Source: Ostrinia nubilalis
Taxonomy: Eukaryota > Arthropoda > Insecta > Lepidoptera > Crambidae
DNA length: 64,000 nucleotides
Direction: 5' to 3'
NCBI RefSeq assembly: GCF_963855985.1
Contig: NC_087099.1
Location: forward strand, 6,602,001 to 6,666,000
How positions within the stretch are numbered: position 1 is the stretch's first letter; every line of letters starts with the position of its first letter. The position numbers and the translations under genes were made by a program. Under the pieces are notes generated by a model. The model was not told the DNA's origin. It worked only from the letters and a program-made list of their open reading frames with translations, and ran no database searches. Shown here piece after piece: positions 1 through 10,432 of the stretch.

Positions 1-110
1 TACTTTAACTTTGACAAACGTCAAAAATCTGTCAAACTCCATACAAAAACCGCCAGTTTTCGTTATAGTTACGGTCAAAGTTAGGTTTAGGTGGTGCAAC
101 TCAGCCTTAC
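1..110. repeat. MITE family A, copy 1 (cut by the window edge)
   Basis: This is the first of at least seven copies of a roughly 110-125 bp repeat. The full unit begins AAGGCTGAGTTGCACCA and ends GGTGCAACTCAGCCTT, so its ends are inverted. The interior carries GTTTGACAGATTTTTGACGTTTG and GTAACTATAACGATAACCGG. Here the left terminus lies outside the window. There is no coding capacity, so it is a non-autonomous DNA element. Confidence 0.75.
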
Positions 111-945
111 ACTTCTTTTCATCTAAAGAAATTATATTTTTTCTTAGTTACGAAATAAAGTTGCCCGTAACTTTCTTAAATAAACATTACACACAACTAA
201 GTTCTGTTCATTTCTATTTTAAGTAAATATTAAAATTTACTTAGTATGTAGTACTTCATTTTAATTTTTACCAAAATCTACTACGTTGTGTTACAGAAAC
301 AGAGCTTACAAGAGGCGGCTTATTTCCTGGAATTCGACGCTACTGCCAGTGACAAATGAAGCTCGCTACAGCGCTAATCTCACTGATTGGTCAGATTCTT
401 CGGCTAATTCAGTAGTTCGAACATAATCCGTGTTCGCTTTGACCAGAACAAAGTAGAAAGAAAAGATACAAAATATTAGTTATTCTTCAATGAAACTAAT
501 TTACCCGTATCCCTACCAGCTACTACTAGGTATAATTATTGAGAATTTATCGAGGTAACCGTCATTTTATGATAGAGGGATTTTTTATATGAAATAACTA
601 TAAGTACTCAACTTATTAATAATTATGGTTTCAGAATAGCTTAAAAAGGTATTGCATCATTAAAATAATTAATTTGCTTCTGTATCAAGTCCATAAATTC
701 ATTTGTTTAAATAATAAAGCAGGCTTTTAAAATATGATAGGTAATTATGGGATACATCGCTATAGTAATTAATTGTGATACTGATAACTGTTATCTACAA
801 AATATCAATTAATAATCACTTTCGGACACGCGCTGCAAATTACCAGTTTATTTCCAGCTACATGATATATCTAGTATCAACTAGATATGTGTACTTACCT
901 AATTAATTATTTTAAATATTAAGGCATTTTTTTATGCATAACAAG
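111..945. other. AT-rich unique sequence
   Basis: I see no ORF with a recognisable domain, no inverted-repeat element and no RNA gene here. It is AT-rich intergenic or intronic sequence. Confidence 0.5.
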
Positions 946-1293
946 GCAGGTATTTGACCACAATCGCACCTGATGTTAAGTGGGATGCAGTCTAGGATGG
1001 TACATGCCCTGTAAGTGCCTATTCACTCTCGCCTTAAAGAGGCCCGGATTATAGTTTTCGGAAAAGACAGCAGCAGGCAACGAATTCCAGTCCCTAGCTG
1101 TTCGCATTATAAAAGAGTCATCGAAACGCTTAGTGCGAGCTGGTGGAATGTCAACAATATAGGGATGGTACGCTAACCTGCGTCTGGTTCCCCGATGATG
1201 GAAGGGGGCTGGTGGAATTAATTCGTGTAATTCTTTCGCACATTCTCCGAAGTGTAGCCTGTAGAAAACCGATAGGGATGCTACGTTACGGTC
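946..1293 (-). pseudogene. 3' end of a Jockey/CR1-like LINE reverse transcriptase
   Basis: Read on the minus strand, this is an uninterrupted frame of about 100 codons with no ATG, ending in TAA at 978-976. It encodes the C-terminal tail typical of insect Jockey/CR1-type reverse transcriptases. Visible motifs are SLSVFYRLHFGECAKELHEL, HHRGTRRRLAYHPYIVDIPP, TKRFDDSFIMRTARDWNSLP and the final ARVNRHL. The sequence continues into a short 3' UTR (946-975). The rest of the element is missing upstream of 1293, as expected of a 5'-truncated LINE. A second, shorter piece of the same 3' end lies at 8036-8095. The clade assignment is from memory of the family. Confidence 0.8.
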
Positions 1294-1595
1294 ATAATGT
1301 CAGAATATTATAAATATTTTGTTTTTCCTAACTGTAATAAGAAAATAATTAAAAAAAAACATTCAATGATACGTACAATAGCCATTAATATAATATTGTG
1401 CAAAACTAAAAATTAAAATATTGGTAAGTATGTGAGGACGGCAGTAACTACTTTTGCAATAGTCGTCTTGTAGCAAAACATACTGTCATAATTCAGAGAA
1501 TTCGCTAGCATTCAACGTGTTCCAAGAACAGCCTTTTATAGTAACGTTACCAAAAGTCTCCCCACAAACTACAGACTTTTTCTCGACCGACAGTT

Positions 1596-1738
1596 TAATC
1601 GGGCTGCCCATGATTATGTAGTATATGTACGCACATTACACATAATTCCTCATACAAATTGAAAGCTGACCAAACTTTTTTTTGTATAGTTAAAAACTAT
1701 CGGCCGATAAGAAGTAAGTAGTCTGTGGGGACTCTAAA
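1596..1738. repeat. Interspersed repeat family B, copy 1
   Basis: It shares the blocks TCGGGCTG, CGCACATTACAC and CATACAAATTGAAAGCTGACC with copies at 30466-30593 and 55627-55774. No coding potential is visible. Unlike the other two copies, it is not followed by MITE A. Confidence 0.5.
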
Positions 1739-2857
1739 GCTGACACACGGTCAGTTGAACTGATCACTAATGCGTTTCCCTGTTATCAGTTTAGAAGTAC
1801 TTACTACGAGTACGTCAGTTCAACTGATCAATTACCCAGCTTAACTCTAACCATATTTTCGGTATCATTCTGGTTTTATACCTTTGTTTTCTGTGGCCAG
1901 TTCAGCCCCTCCTGGCCCTAATTAGTGCACTGAAATGAGGCTATTGTTAAATACCGGAGTTAATCCTCCTCAAACAACATTGCGGCCAATTAAAACAATA
2001 ATGAGATCCGAACGCGGGAGGTTCGTTTAATGACATAATACCTTCAAATTAATGAAACTATGTGCTTACAGATCTTGGTCTTCGCGGAGTTCGTTAACTT
2101 AATTAATGCGGGCTTAATGATGTATTCGTTCGACTCGATTATTGGTGGAAGTGAACAGCCAATTCATTTGATAAAAGTTGTAATTAAAATTGAAATAACC
2201 TGAGGTCGTCCGAACACTAGAGGCCGAGACCATTAGATTTTTATTCCGTCTGTTTTCACATTTACGTTTTCATCTTTACATTACATTTCACATTTTTATG
2301 CACACAGTTTAGTAAATGCATTTAACTGTATTTGTATACGACGGTTTATCAAATATGCTTAGTGGCTGGTAAACAATTTTCCAGATTTAGTTATAAAACT
2401 AAAACCAAAAACGTCTCTGAATCGCCTTTCACGATTGAAAAAATACTATATTGATGTATGTATGCGATTGCGTGTTGAAGTGGCATGAACTGGCTGCTTT
2501 CATTGGGCTTATCGTTTCAGATATTGTGTACATTTTTATATTTCTTTTTGCAATTTATATTGTTCTGCTGCCAGCATCAGACTCTAATTAATTCTGTCTC
2601 GACCAGAGAACTCGTTTATCCAATGTTTAAGTCTTTAATTGTACCAAGAGAATGTTTGTATTTAGTTATACCTACAAACAACTTTAAAAGTACATTTATA
2701 GAAGGTTGTAACTTTTCATTTAGGTAGGTTAGTTCAGCGTATTTTGGCTTTGTATTTTGTTTTGAAAGTCTGTCATCGACAGACGAAAATTCAATGAAAT
2801 GCCTTTCAAACTTAAGCCGTAAATACACGTAAGGTAAAAATAAATACATTGTTTACA
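1739..2857. other. Unique sequence with a candidate regulatory block
   Basis: No gene was recognised. From about 1905 to 2230 the sequence is less AT-rich and dense in homeodomain-type TAATTA and TTAATTAA words (for example TTAACTTAATTAATGCGGGC), unlike the surrounding DNA. This could be conserved non-coding DNA, but no alignment was available. Two near-identical dyads (TCAGTTGAACTGATCA-like) lie at 1751-1766 and 1815-1830. Confidence 0.3.
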
Positions 2858-2862
2858 AGTCA

Positions 2863-3175
2863 GTTACGGAGTTGAGCCGTCGGGTAGGATTTTTAAAAAA
2901 ACTATACTTTTAATTATAGATATATTTATTACATAGATATTACAAAGGTGATTATCTTAAAGTGATCACGATGATCAGGTCTTAATTAAACGTCCTGATG
3001 CTTCCGCGATTGAAGCTCAAAGGCACCGCGAAACTGTCCGAAAGATTCACTTGATCGAAAACTGTCCACTATGCACTTTTTAACACTATTGCACAATCGA
3101 GCCACCTGCACTTGGGCAACACGTGATGTTCGCGTGACGTATGCTGTGACGTAGACGAGGCTTGCACTCGTAACA
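2863..3175 (-). repeat. Errantivirus 3' LTR
   Basis: On the minus strand it begins TGTTACGAGTGCAAGCC and ends CTCCGTAAC. It matches 10451-10763 over 313 bp with one mismatch. It follows the env stop and a purine tract. Confidence 0.95.
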
Positions 3176-3186
3176 CCTCCCCTCCT
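3176..3186 (-). promoter_or_regulatory. Errantivirus polypurine tract
   Basis: The minus strand reads AGGAGGGGAGG immediately upstream of the 3' LTR. This is the expected place for the plus-strand DNA priming site of an LTR retroelement. Confidence 0.85.
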
Positions 3187-3196
3187 AGACGAGCAA

Positions 3197-4919
3197 CTAT
3201 TTGCGAAGGTTGAGAGCAAATGTTGCGGCTTTTCTATCTTCAATTGATGGTGTAGTAACTGCTGATGCCATTTCAATATCTTGGGATTGTGAAGATATAA
3301 TTTGGTTCAGATTGATTCGCCGTTGTAGGTAGTAAGCCACACTAATGAGTGCAAGTGCACTTAACAGTACGATGACGTAGGTAGGTATCGTTGTGTGGTA
3401 TAAGCTGGATAAGTCCACATTGTTAATTGCCACGGGTGGATCCATAAGTACTTGATGTTGAATATTGTGCAACTTATTCAAGTCGATTGTTGTGAAATTA
3501 TAATGTGGCAGCTGTGTCTTCGAATTAGCTGACGTCAGGATCGATTGTGGGAATGTGATGATTTCAACAGGCTGTCCACGAAATATGTCGTCGGTATTGA
3601 TGATTGTGAATTCAGGTGTTCGAATGCTGCAATTTCGTGGAATTGTTGCTAGGTAACTACCTCGTAACAAGTGGTATTTTTCTTGCGCGCAGGATATTTG
3701 CACTTTGATTTCATTGGGCAGTGAAAGGATATAATGCTGACTGTCGAGTTCCAGAAGTGCTTCCTTTTGAAGTGATACAGATGTAGGATGGCAGTTTCCA
3801 ATGTCTTGATGGTAGATGAGGTTAACGATGCAATCACTATGCGTTCGGGTTTGATGACTAAGCTGCTGCTTGCAGATGTACCAGGTGTCTATCTTCGGGC
3901 ATTCAGCCTCCATGTACGCAAATTCCTGGGAATTGGATGCCATATATGGGAATGGTGGAAGGATAATTTCGGAGTTTTTATTTGGAACAGGACAGAGTCT
4001 ATAAAGATCATATGATTCAAGGGACATTATGGGAAATTTAAGGACAATTACAATTTTCCTATCTATAAAATATGAGCCTATTGAAATTAAATCGTAGTAA
4101 TACCTGATATCTAAGTCTAATAATGTGCCAGGATTATAGATTATTTTAAGCTGGCTTAACATATTTCTTAAGTCACTTATAGGTAGAATAGAATGGTGCA
4201 TTACGTTTGTGCGACTAAAAGCTACAATATTACTTAATTTACTTATTTCGGTTGAAAGTTCCTGAACATTTTCAGTAACTATACTAAAAAGTTGTGAAAT
4301 TTGAGCATATTGGTACATCTGTTCTTTATCATTAATAGATGCATTACTCAAAGATATTATTGCTTTTTCTAATTTCCTTTGATTCAAAGTAATATTATTT
4401 AAAATTTGAGTTTGTTGGAGAGTCATTTCTTTATATAAGCTTATATGCTTATTGAAGCTAGCAGAAAGCTCTTGATCATTTTCCTGTAATATTTTAAGAG
4501 CATTTTCGAATTTCAGAGCGTCCTCATTGTCAAGATTACCTGATATACTTTTAACAAACGTTCCCAAAGGATTGAAAATACCTCTTTTAACTCTTTTTGC
4601 TTCGAAAGTTTCTAACTCTAGTGAAGTTTTATTAAGTTTATTGAATAAGTGCAATATTTGATATTTATATAAAATGAATTTTTGGTTAGGTAGTCTATTA
4701 GCTAAGTCAGTAAGTTGAGTTTGCAGTAAGTCAATTTGTCGTTGAATTTTGTCTAGGTCAATTTCGTGGAGGAATGTATGGTCATGGGATACGATTCTAG
4801 TCGAACCAAGTTTAAAAGGCAGAATTCCAGGTCCGTCAGACAGGTCATCAAGTCGGATCGCGTTTACAGTCAGTGGACCTGCTTGTGCTTGGTCCAGGTC
4901 CGCCATTAGTAGCAGGGTC
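3197..4919 (-). CDS. env: Errantivirus envelope (Env), baculovirus-F-like fusion glycoprotein, main exon
   Basis: An intact minus-strand frame with a first ATG at 4906 and 569 codons. It encodes a class I-type membrane fusion protein of the errantivirus/baculovirus F family. A furin-type RVKR lies at about residues 105-108, followed at once by the fusion-peptide motif GIFNPLGTFVKSISG. Coiled-coil-rich sequence follows, then a Cys-rich ectodomain, one membrane segment near residues 505-528 (VIVLLSALALISVAYYL) and a tail of about 40 residues. The frame itself starts without a good signal peptide. An acceptor (TTACAG) ends at 4920, and a leader exon at 10262-10287 could supply one (see that entry). 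Env overlaps the 3' end of pol. No stop or frameshift is visible, so this is the best preserved gene of the element. Confidence 0.9.
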
Positions 4920-5975
4920 CTGTAACAATTGACTGTCTTTATTTTTCTTATCTCTCTTGAGTCTAGTCTTAGCTACTGGTCCCCGTTTCTTGGAAGTATA
5001 AATGTGTATGGGAAGGTTAGAAATCACTTTATCCTGTGTATAGCGGGGTGCAGTTTTTTGCCTAATAGCAGCTGGATTTTTTATGTAGACTGTTTGATCC
5101 TGACTATATTGAATTTCAGGTTCACGATCTATGTTGCGTCGCTTCATAATGCCTGTACGCTCAGCGTAAGATGAGTCATGTATAATATTATAAACTGTGT
5201 CCATTTTACTACGATGCTCTTGTAAGTACTGCTGTAAAAGTCGTTCCGATAAGTCTAAGTCAGTCGGGTTTCTGGGGTCAAAATGACCAGTAATAAGGTC
5301 AAATGGGCGGCATTTAGTAAGGCTGTGAATAGAGCTGTTATACGCAATGATTGCGTATGGAATTAAATTTTGTGTGGGTTCGTTTTTGTGTTGTAATTTT
5401 AGAAGACGAATGTTTTTTTAATAATAATAAATATCCTTGGACATTTCACACTGCGCTTCTAGTCCCAAACTAAGCAAAGCTTGTACTATGGGTACTAGAC
5501 AACGGATATAAACATACTTAAATACTTTTTTTTTTTTTTTTGTAAATACATACTTATTATACATAGAAAACACCCAGTCCAATACAAACAAATATGTTCA
5601 TGCACACAAATGTTTGTACTGTGCGGGAATCGAACCCGCTACCTCCGGAATAGTTGTCCGTTTCGAACCACTACACCAAACGGCCGATGTGTTCTAATGT
5701 GTTCTAAAAGAGTACTATGGAAACGTTCTATCATGCCATTTTCATTGGGAGCATGAGCAGCTATTTTATGATGGTGTACCTGATGTAATTTTAAAAACTC
5801 GCTCACTACTTGATTTGTGAATTCTGTTCCCTGGTCTGTAACTAGACGCATTGGGAATCCATGATGAGTAGCAAAAGTCAAAAGAGCTTTGACTATATTG
5901 GGGGCAGTGCAATCTGGTAGTCGGTATACTTGGGCGTATTTTGAAAATGAGTCTATAATTGTTAGGTATTTCATT
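4848..5975 (-). pseudogene. pol: Errantivirus pol remnant: integrase core and C-terminus, interrupted by a SINE
   Basis: The catalytic core is recognisable: LTIIDSFSKYAQ (first Asp), LVTDQGTEFTN (second Asp) and NGMIERFHSTL (the Glu). All three DDE residues are present. The frame then enters a tRNA-derived SINE at about 5686. Beyond the SINE it resumes with IPYAIIAYNSSIHS and a C-terminal domain that ends at 4848, overlapping env. Upstream, the frame begins abruptly at about 5975 where gag sequence stops, so protease, reverse transcriptase, RNase H and the integrase zinc-binding N-terminus have been deleted. It is not functional. Confidence 0.88.
5413..5686 (-). mobile_element. tRNA-derived SINE, copy 1 (inside the integrase)
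   Basis: On the minus strand it starts with a tRNA-like head holding an A-box-like TGGTGTAGTGG and a B-box GGTTCGATTCCCGC. A body follows (including GTTTATATCCGTTGTCTAG) and then an A/T-rich (AAT)n-type tail. A second copy with the same head, body and tail lies at 39262-39523. Short degenerate duplications (AACACAT and AAAACAT) flank it, and coding sequence for the integrase continues on both sides. Confidence 0.8.
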
Positions 5976-6888
5976 TAAGTTAATTTGAGGACGTGAATTT
6001 TGTTGAGTGGGCGGTAATATGCGAGCAACTGGGTGACTAACGCCACTCATAGGCTTTGGGAAATTTTGAAAATTATTATATGCCTGATTTCCTCGTGGTG
6101 GAATTTTGAAACCTGTAGACATATTGGAACGCGGTAAAGCTCTCATAATTTGTTGAGTCCTTGAAGGTCCTTGCTGGTGTAAAAAGTTTTGAGGAGGCAA
6201 AGTAGGCCTAAAAATGTTATTAGGAAAACCTTGGTTAGGTAAAAAATTTCCGGGAAAATTGCCTTGTTGCATCAATGGGTTAAATGGTCTAAATGGACGC
6301 GTTGGCATTGCAAAATTAAACTGTCTTGGCGCCATGGATGAATCATGCAAATTAAAAGGCGAGTAATTAAATGCATTATTCGTCACTGATTTCTTGGAAT
6401 TAGCGAGCGGGCTTCCGACTTTATTTTGCAGATATAATACGTTTAATTCCTCTTGGGCGAATTCCAATGCCTTTTGTAATGAATCGGGACGCATGCAACG
6501 CACGCGGGAGCCCAATGGCTCGGCTAGGCCTCTAGTGAAGGTCTGGAGAGCTAATTTTTTGTAAAGGTCGCGCTTAGCCTCAACTGTGGTTTTTATTGGT
6601 TCGTGTAACTCTACATAAGTCATTATTACGCTTAATAAATTTTGGACTCGTTCGTAAAATATCTGTGGGCTGTCGGAACCTTGCGTTAACATAGACATAT
6701 CAGTATATAGAGCGGACTCGTCTCTGTGATCCGAAAAGCTGTTAATAAGAGCATTTCTAATACCGTTCCAGTCCTGGGGAATGCCATTTGTATTTAACGT
6801 TTTAGCGGCCTGTCCGGTTATTTTATTTAAAATGCCATTAATTAAGGCGGAATTATTTAATTCGTTGCCCGGGGCTGGATCGATATAT
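5975..6888 (-). pseudogene. gag: Errantivirus gag, 3' portion
   Basis: The minus-strand frame encodes capsid-type Gag sequence (ALINGILNKITGQAAKTLN, SFSDHRDESALYTDMSML, AKRDLYKKLALQTFTRGLAE). A Pro/Asn/Phe-rich C-terminal region follows. It runs into the integrase core in a different frame near 5975, so the natural C-terminus is lost. At its 5' side it stops at a 2.98-kb transposon whose 4-bp target duplication is compatible with the gag frame on both sides (continuing at 9871-10011). Confidence 0.85.
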
Positions 6889-7271
6889 GGGCACTTCTTC
6901 GAAATCGCATTCTTCGGCTGATTCATATGGACAAATTTCAAATTCAATTTTAGGTTTGTAACATAGACTCATATGAAAATAGGTACACCCAATAACATAT
7001 ATTTGGATAAGGGACTCGTTTTTGTAAAGTAGTTTTCAAGATATCGACGTTCAAATATTTTGTGCCCATATGAATCAGAATTTGTTACATATTAATCAAA
7101 AATAGAAATAAAATCTATGATATTTATGTACAATTGGCTCTAAATTAAGAAAATAATCATATTATAACAAAAACAATGATCTGTTGTTATGAAAAAATGC
7201 AACGATTCCACAATAATTCCACAAAAAACATTTTTTTGAAACTTTAGTATACATCCATAATATTTTGTCAT

Positions 7272-7545
7272 CATAACATAGAACATAAGCCTCTCCCAAT
7301 GATTTCCATAATGACCGGTTGGTAGCAGCCTGCATCCTGCGCCTTCCTGTGGGAGGACGTTCTACACTGAGCTTTCCGGCACGTAGCTTCCACTCCAGAA
7401 ACGTGCTATCCCATCGGCCATCATGTCTGTATACTATGTGTCCTGCCCATTATCACTTCAGCTTGCTAAAACATCGGACTATGCCACCATGCGACTTTAG
7501 ATCGTTTACAGATCTCCTCATTACAGATTCGATTGCATGAAAAAA
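7272..7545 (-). pseudogene. RTE-type LINE, C-terminal coding fragment
   Basis: The minus strand encodes the end of an RTE (BovB-like) reverse transcriptase. Examples are KLKWQWAGHIVYRHDGRWDS (19-20 residues of the conserved tail) and then MQAATNRSLWKSLGEAYV. It belongs to the family whose 3' ends also lie at 7738-7842, 20337-20430 and 30266-30423. It is truncated on both sides and lies within the composite transposon. Confidence 0.75.
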
Positions 7546-7737
7546 AACAAGCATAGTCCACTCCATAGTACACTATGCAACTTTGTGGTTCGTAAGCCTA
7601 CAGTGAGAGGCCGCTTTTCAGTACAATTTGTCATCACTGATAAACACACACTGGATGTAGACTTTCATCTTATGGCACTAAGGTATTTTAGATGACACTA
7701 CCGAGCTGTATCACTTATCCAAGCTATTGTTGTTAAG

Positions 7738-7842
7738 ACGTCCACCTACAAGGTGAAGAAGGTGAAATGAGCTTATAGAGGTTGTGGCAATGGCAATCAG
7801 TTAATCTCGAAATCATTGGAGGCCTATGCTCAGCAGTTTATT
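7738..7842 (+). pseudogene. RTE-type LINE, degenerate 3' fragment
   Basis: The plus strand shows a decayed version of the RTE C-terminus. CCTACAAGGTGAAGAAGGTG is followed by ATCATTGGAGGCCTATGCTC and AGCAG. It is opposite in orientation to the neighbouring RTE fragment at 7272-7545. Confidence 0.45.
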
Positions 7843-8035
7843 ATTTTGTGCTATGGACGCCATAAGTGTAGCAATAATAAAAATAAATAAATCGTTGGGC
7901 AATTTCATACAGCACCATTTAGCTACAAAATAAGCAACTAATATGCTTGTGTTATGGTTGCTAGCTTAACGGATATACTACTTATTTACTGTTTAAACAC
8001 AAATTATTCTTAACATAAAAATGATAATGTTTTTT

Positions 8036-8095
8036 TATTCATAACAAGACCGCAATCGCACCTGGTCTTAAGTGAGATGCAGTCTGGGATGTCAT
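8036..8095 (-). repeat. Jockey-like LINE 3' end, short piece
   Basis: It matches the 3' end of the LINE at 946-1293: CGCAATCGCACCTGGTCTTA and then GTGAGATGCAGTCTGGGATG. Only about 60 bp remain. Confidence 0.6.
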
Positions 8096-8598
8096 TCTTA
8101 GTTTAAAAAAACCCTTTTTTGGTGCTTGAAAGACCAAAAACTAATTTATTTTATGATTCATACAGGGCCCTGACCATATGAATCACGCACAGATAAATCA
8201 GTTTTTTGCCTAAAATCGAGCAAAACTCGTAGTACATACAGACTACAGTGTTGTCATTTTTCTACATGAATATATAACCCAAAAGCATCACAAGAAAGAC
8301 AGATTAGATTTTTAATGCAATAATGTAATTTTATAAAGTAGGCATTGTAATCAGCATGCCACCTGAACCAAGCACAGATGAATCAAGTATTTGCCTTCGT
8401 CACACCGGGTTCTAAGCCAACCAGCTCCACGTCTGCCTTCTAGTTCATTCGTTGCAAGATGGGCTTGCCTCCACGCCAGAAACCAGACTCTCATGATTAA
8501 AACCTGACCAGTTATGGTCAAGAACAGCTCACGCCATATGAATCAGTATTTTATGCCGGACACTGCTTATTTATTTTTTTGCGAACAAACTAACTTAA

Positions 8599-9542
8599 CC
8601 TTTAACTACTGACGTGGGGGCCTCTCAGGCCTTGCAAAAGTCAAATTATTGAATTTCTCCTCTTCCACGTGCACGACACACGCGAATCTTTTAGTACCTT
8701 CAAGTTTCATTGCGCCGAGGCTGTCAACAACGGTGCATGTGATTGCACGCGCAATTTCAGTAGGTAAATTAATTTTAAAGTTTCTTGTGGGCCTCTCAGG
8801 CCCCCACCTCAGTATGGGCGTAACTTTTTTTGTCTATAGTTTTCATTTAGTTGTCGTCTTTTCTTGAAATAATTTGAAAAAATCTATAATATGGAGCCGA
8901 CAGTACGTCGTCCGAGAGAAAGCGGTATCTCGGAAGTAAAAATAACCAGCATTTAACGAAAAATAGAAGAACAGTAATTTTTGGCACGTTTGCTAGAAAA
9001 TGATAAGCCTGTACCTGTCTATCAAGATTTAAACGATGAAACCAAGTGCCACACATGTATTTTGAAGATTCAAATGAAATCTACATTTTAAAAATATGTA
9101 TGGCTTCCTTCACTGAGCAAAGCAAGTTTATCCAGACTGTGTTTAATTCGCACTATTTGATGTGTGTAATTTTTTTCCCCCTTTTTCATATTAGGATTAC
9201 TGATATGTCATTAGCTAAAAAGACCATTGAAAATTAAGATTCTAAGTTGATTTGTTGAATTTATGAATATTTTTCATGATAACTTTGTGAATCATGATTT
9301 CATGAAATTTTTGCCAAAAAATGCTACATGTTTTCTAAATATTGAAATAATACGTACTTATTAACAAATAATTTACATAAAAATCGTTTTATTGTATTAA
9401 GATATAACCACTATTAATAATTATTAAACATAAAACCCTAAAAAGATTTTATATTTTTAAATATAAGCACACATATGTACGGGCCTCTCAGGCCCCCACG
9501 TCAGTGTTTACGTGAAATTAAATCCACCTCAGTAGCTAAAGG
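8599..9542. mobile_element. piggyBac-like element, internally deleted
   Basis: It is flanked by TTAA at 8595-8598 and 9543-9546. The termini are inverted (CCTTTAACTACTGACGTGG on the left, CCTTTAGCTACTGAGGTGG on the complement of the right). The subterminal motif GGGCCTCTCAGGCCCCCAC occurs three times (about 8614, 8788 and 9480) in both orientations. A short frame begins with an ATG at 8891 and stops after 21 codons. A later fragment contains a KCHTC pair of cysteines, reminiscent of the Cys-rich tail of piggyBac transposases. It is a non-autonomous deletion derivative nested in the composite transposon. Confidence 0.8.
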
Positions 9543-9870
9543 TTAATTAAAATTATGACACATTTTTTTTGTAGAAGGACAACTCATGAGCTTTCGAAAT
9601 AATTTTAATTTATATTGATATATCAAAAGGAAAATGCTACATCAACCATTTTGTTCCGGAAAATGGCTAACGGACACACCATATGAATCAGAGAATCATA
9701 CTTCAAATATTTTTATTTTGTATAAAGACAGCAATTATGTCAAAAATGTAATTTGCGCCAGATAGGGCTATAGCTAAGCTATACGAAAAAAAATATTGCA
9801 TGCCATTTTGTTAGTTGGTTACAGAACTATACCCAAAGACATCGAAAATTTTGCCTCCGAAGAAATACCC

Positions 9871-10011
9871 ATATGTCAAAATTAGCTGGTCACAAATATT
9901 CAAAAATCTGATTAAAACATTTGAATTTCCATCAAACTCAGGTACTAGTCTTAGAGCTTTCCAAATTCTTTCTGTCTTATCATAGGCAACAGGCATTTGC
10001 TCGGTCGCCAT
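9871..10011 (-). pseudogene. gag: Errantivirus gag, 5' portion
   Basis: From the first ATG of this frame (10011) it encodes the usual start of insect errantivirus Gag, including KALRLVPEFDGN and RFLNICDQL. It is cut at 9871 by the composite transposon and continues in the same frame at 6888. An earlier GTG at 10107 is in frame, but the first true ATG is at 10011. Confidence 0.8.
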
Positions 10012-10261
10012 TTCTTCTGCTATAGTCTCAAAATCACGATAAAATCTAAATTCTCTAGAATTAGGTCGGATGTCCTCGCCGTTGATTCGGCCCGATATCC
10101 CTATCACTCCTCGGATGAAAAATCTTGAAAACTAATTAAACTACTTATAAAAAAAAATACTAGAAAATACTTATTTTAAGAAATATTACGCCCTACGGAA
10201 GACAGGAAAGGGACCGCTGGCAACCAATAGGAATGCGTAACTTATAAAAAAAATAACTCAC

Positions 10262-10287
10262 AGGAGCAGGATGCTTAGCTTGGCCAT
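10262..10287 (-). CDS. env: Putative env leader exon (signal peptide start)
   Basis: In the untranslated leader between the primer site and gag, an ATG at 10287 opens eight hydrophobic, Leu-rich codons plus two bases. These end at a consensus donor (GTGAGT, 10261-10256). Joining this donor to the acceptor at 4920 would keep phase into the env frame and place a Leu-rich hydrophobic stretch ahead of Env residue 1. That fits the known expression of errantivirus env from a spliced RNA and would explain why the main ORF lacks a signal peptide. This is inference from splice signals and phase only. Confidence 0.6.
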
Positions 10288-10432
10288 CGATTTTTGGATT
10301 AGCGCCGGTTTTCGAAGTCGATTCTTCTTCTCCGTCCGACGACTGCTTCACGTAGATTCGTAGGGATAGTCGACACGCCGGCGAAACGACTATCAGGCGG
10401 TTCGAAGTGTGAAATCGCGCACTGACTCGACT

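Larger units (their letters stand above)
6889..9870. mobile_element. Composite DNA transposon with 4-bp TSD (ATAT), inserted in gag
   Basis: The ends are inverted (GGGCACTTCTTCG on the left, GGGTATTTCTTCG on the complement of the right) and flanked by ATAT at 6885-6888 and 9871-9874. Six copies of a CATATGAATCA-like motif lie near both ends (about 6921, 6967, 7066, 8175, 8533 and 9677), like subterminal transposase-binding repeats. No transposase of its own is visible. The interior is filled by RTE and Jockey-like LINE scraps and a piggyBac-like element. The superfamily is not determined. Confidence 0.75.

Noticed and set aside
2485..2727. 80-codon plus-strand ORF with hydrophobic, Phe-rich product
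   Set aside because: Composition follows the T-rich DNA. No domain, no start context or neighbour supports a gene, and an opposite-strand frame of similar length overlaps it.
5639..5690. Possible genuine tRNA gene (A- and B-boxes)
   Set aside because: No acceptor stem or cloverleaf; the same head with an identical body occurs at 39262-39523, so it is a SINE.
7319..7540. 73-codon plus-strand ORF
   Set aside because: It is the antisense of an RTE reverse transcriptase fragment on the minus strand.
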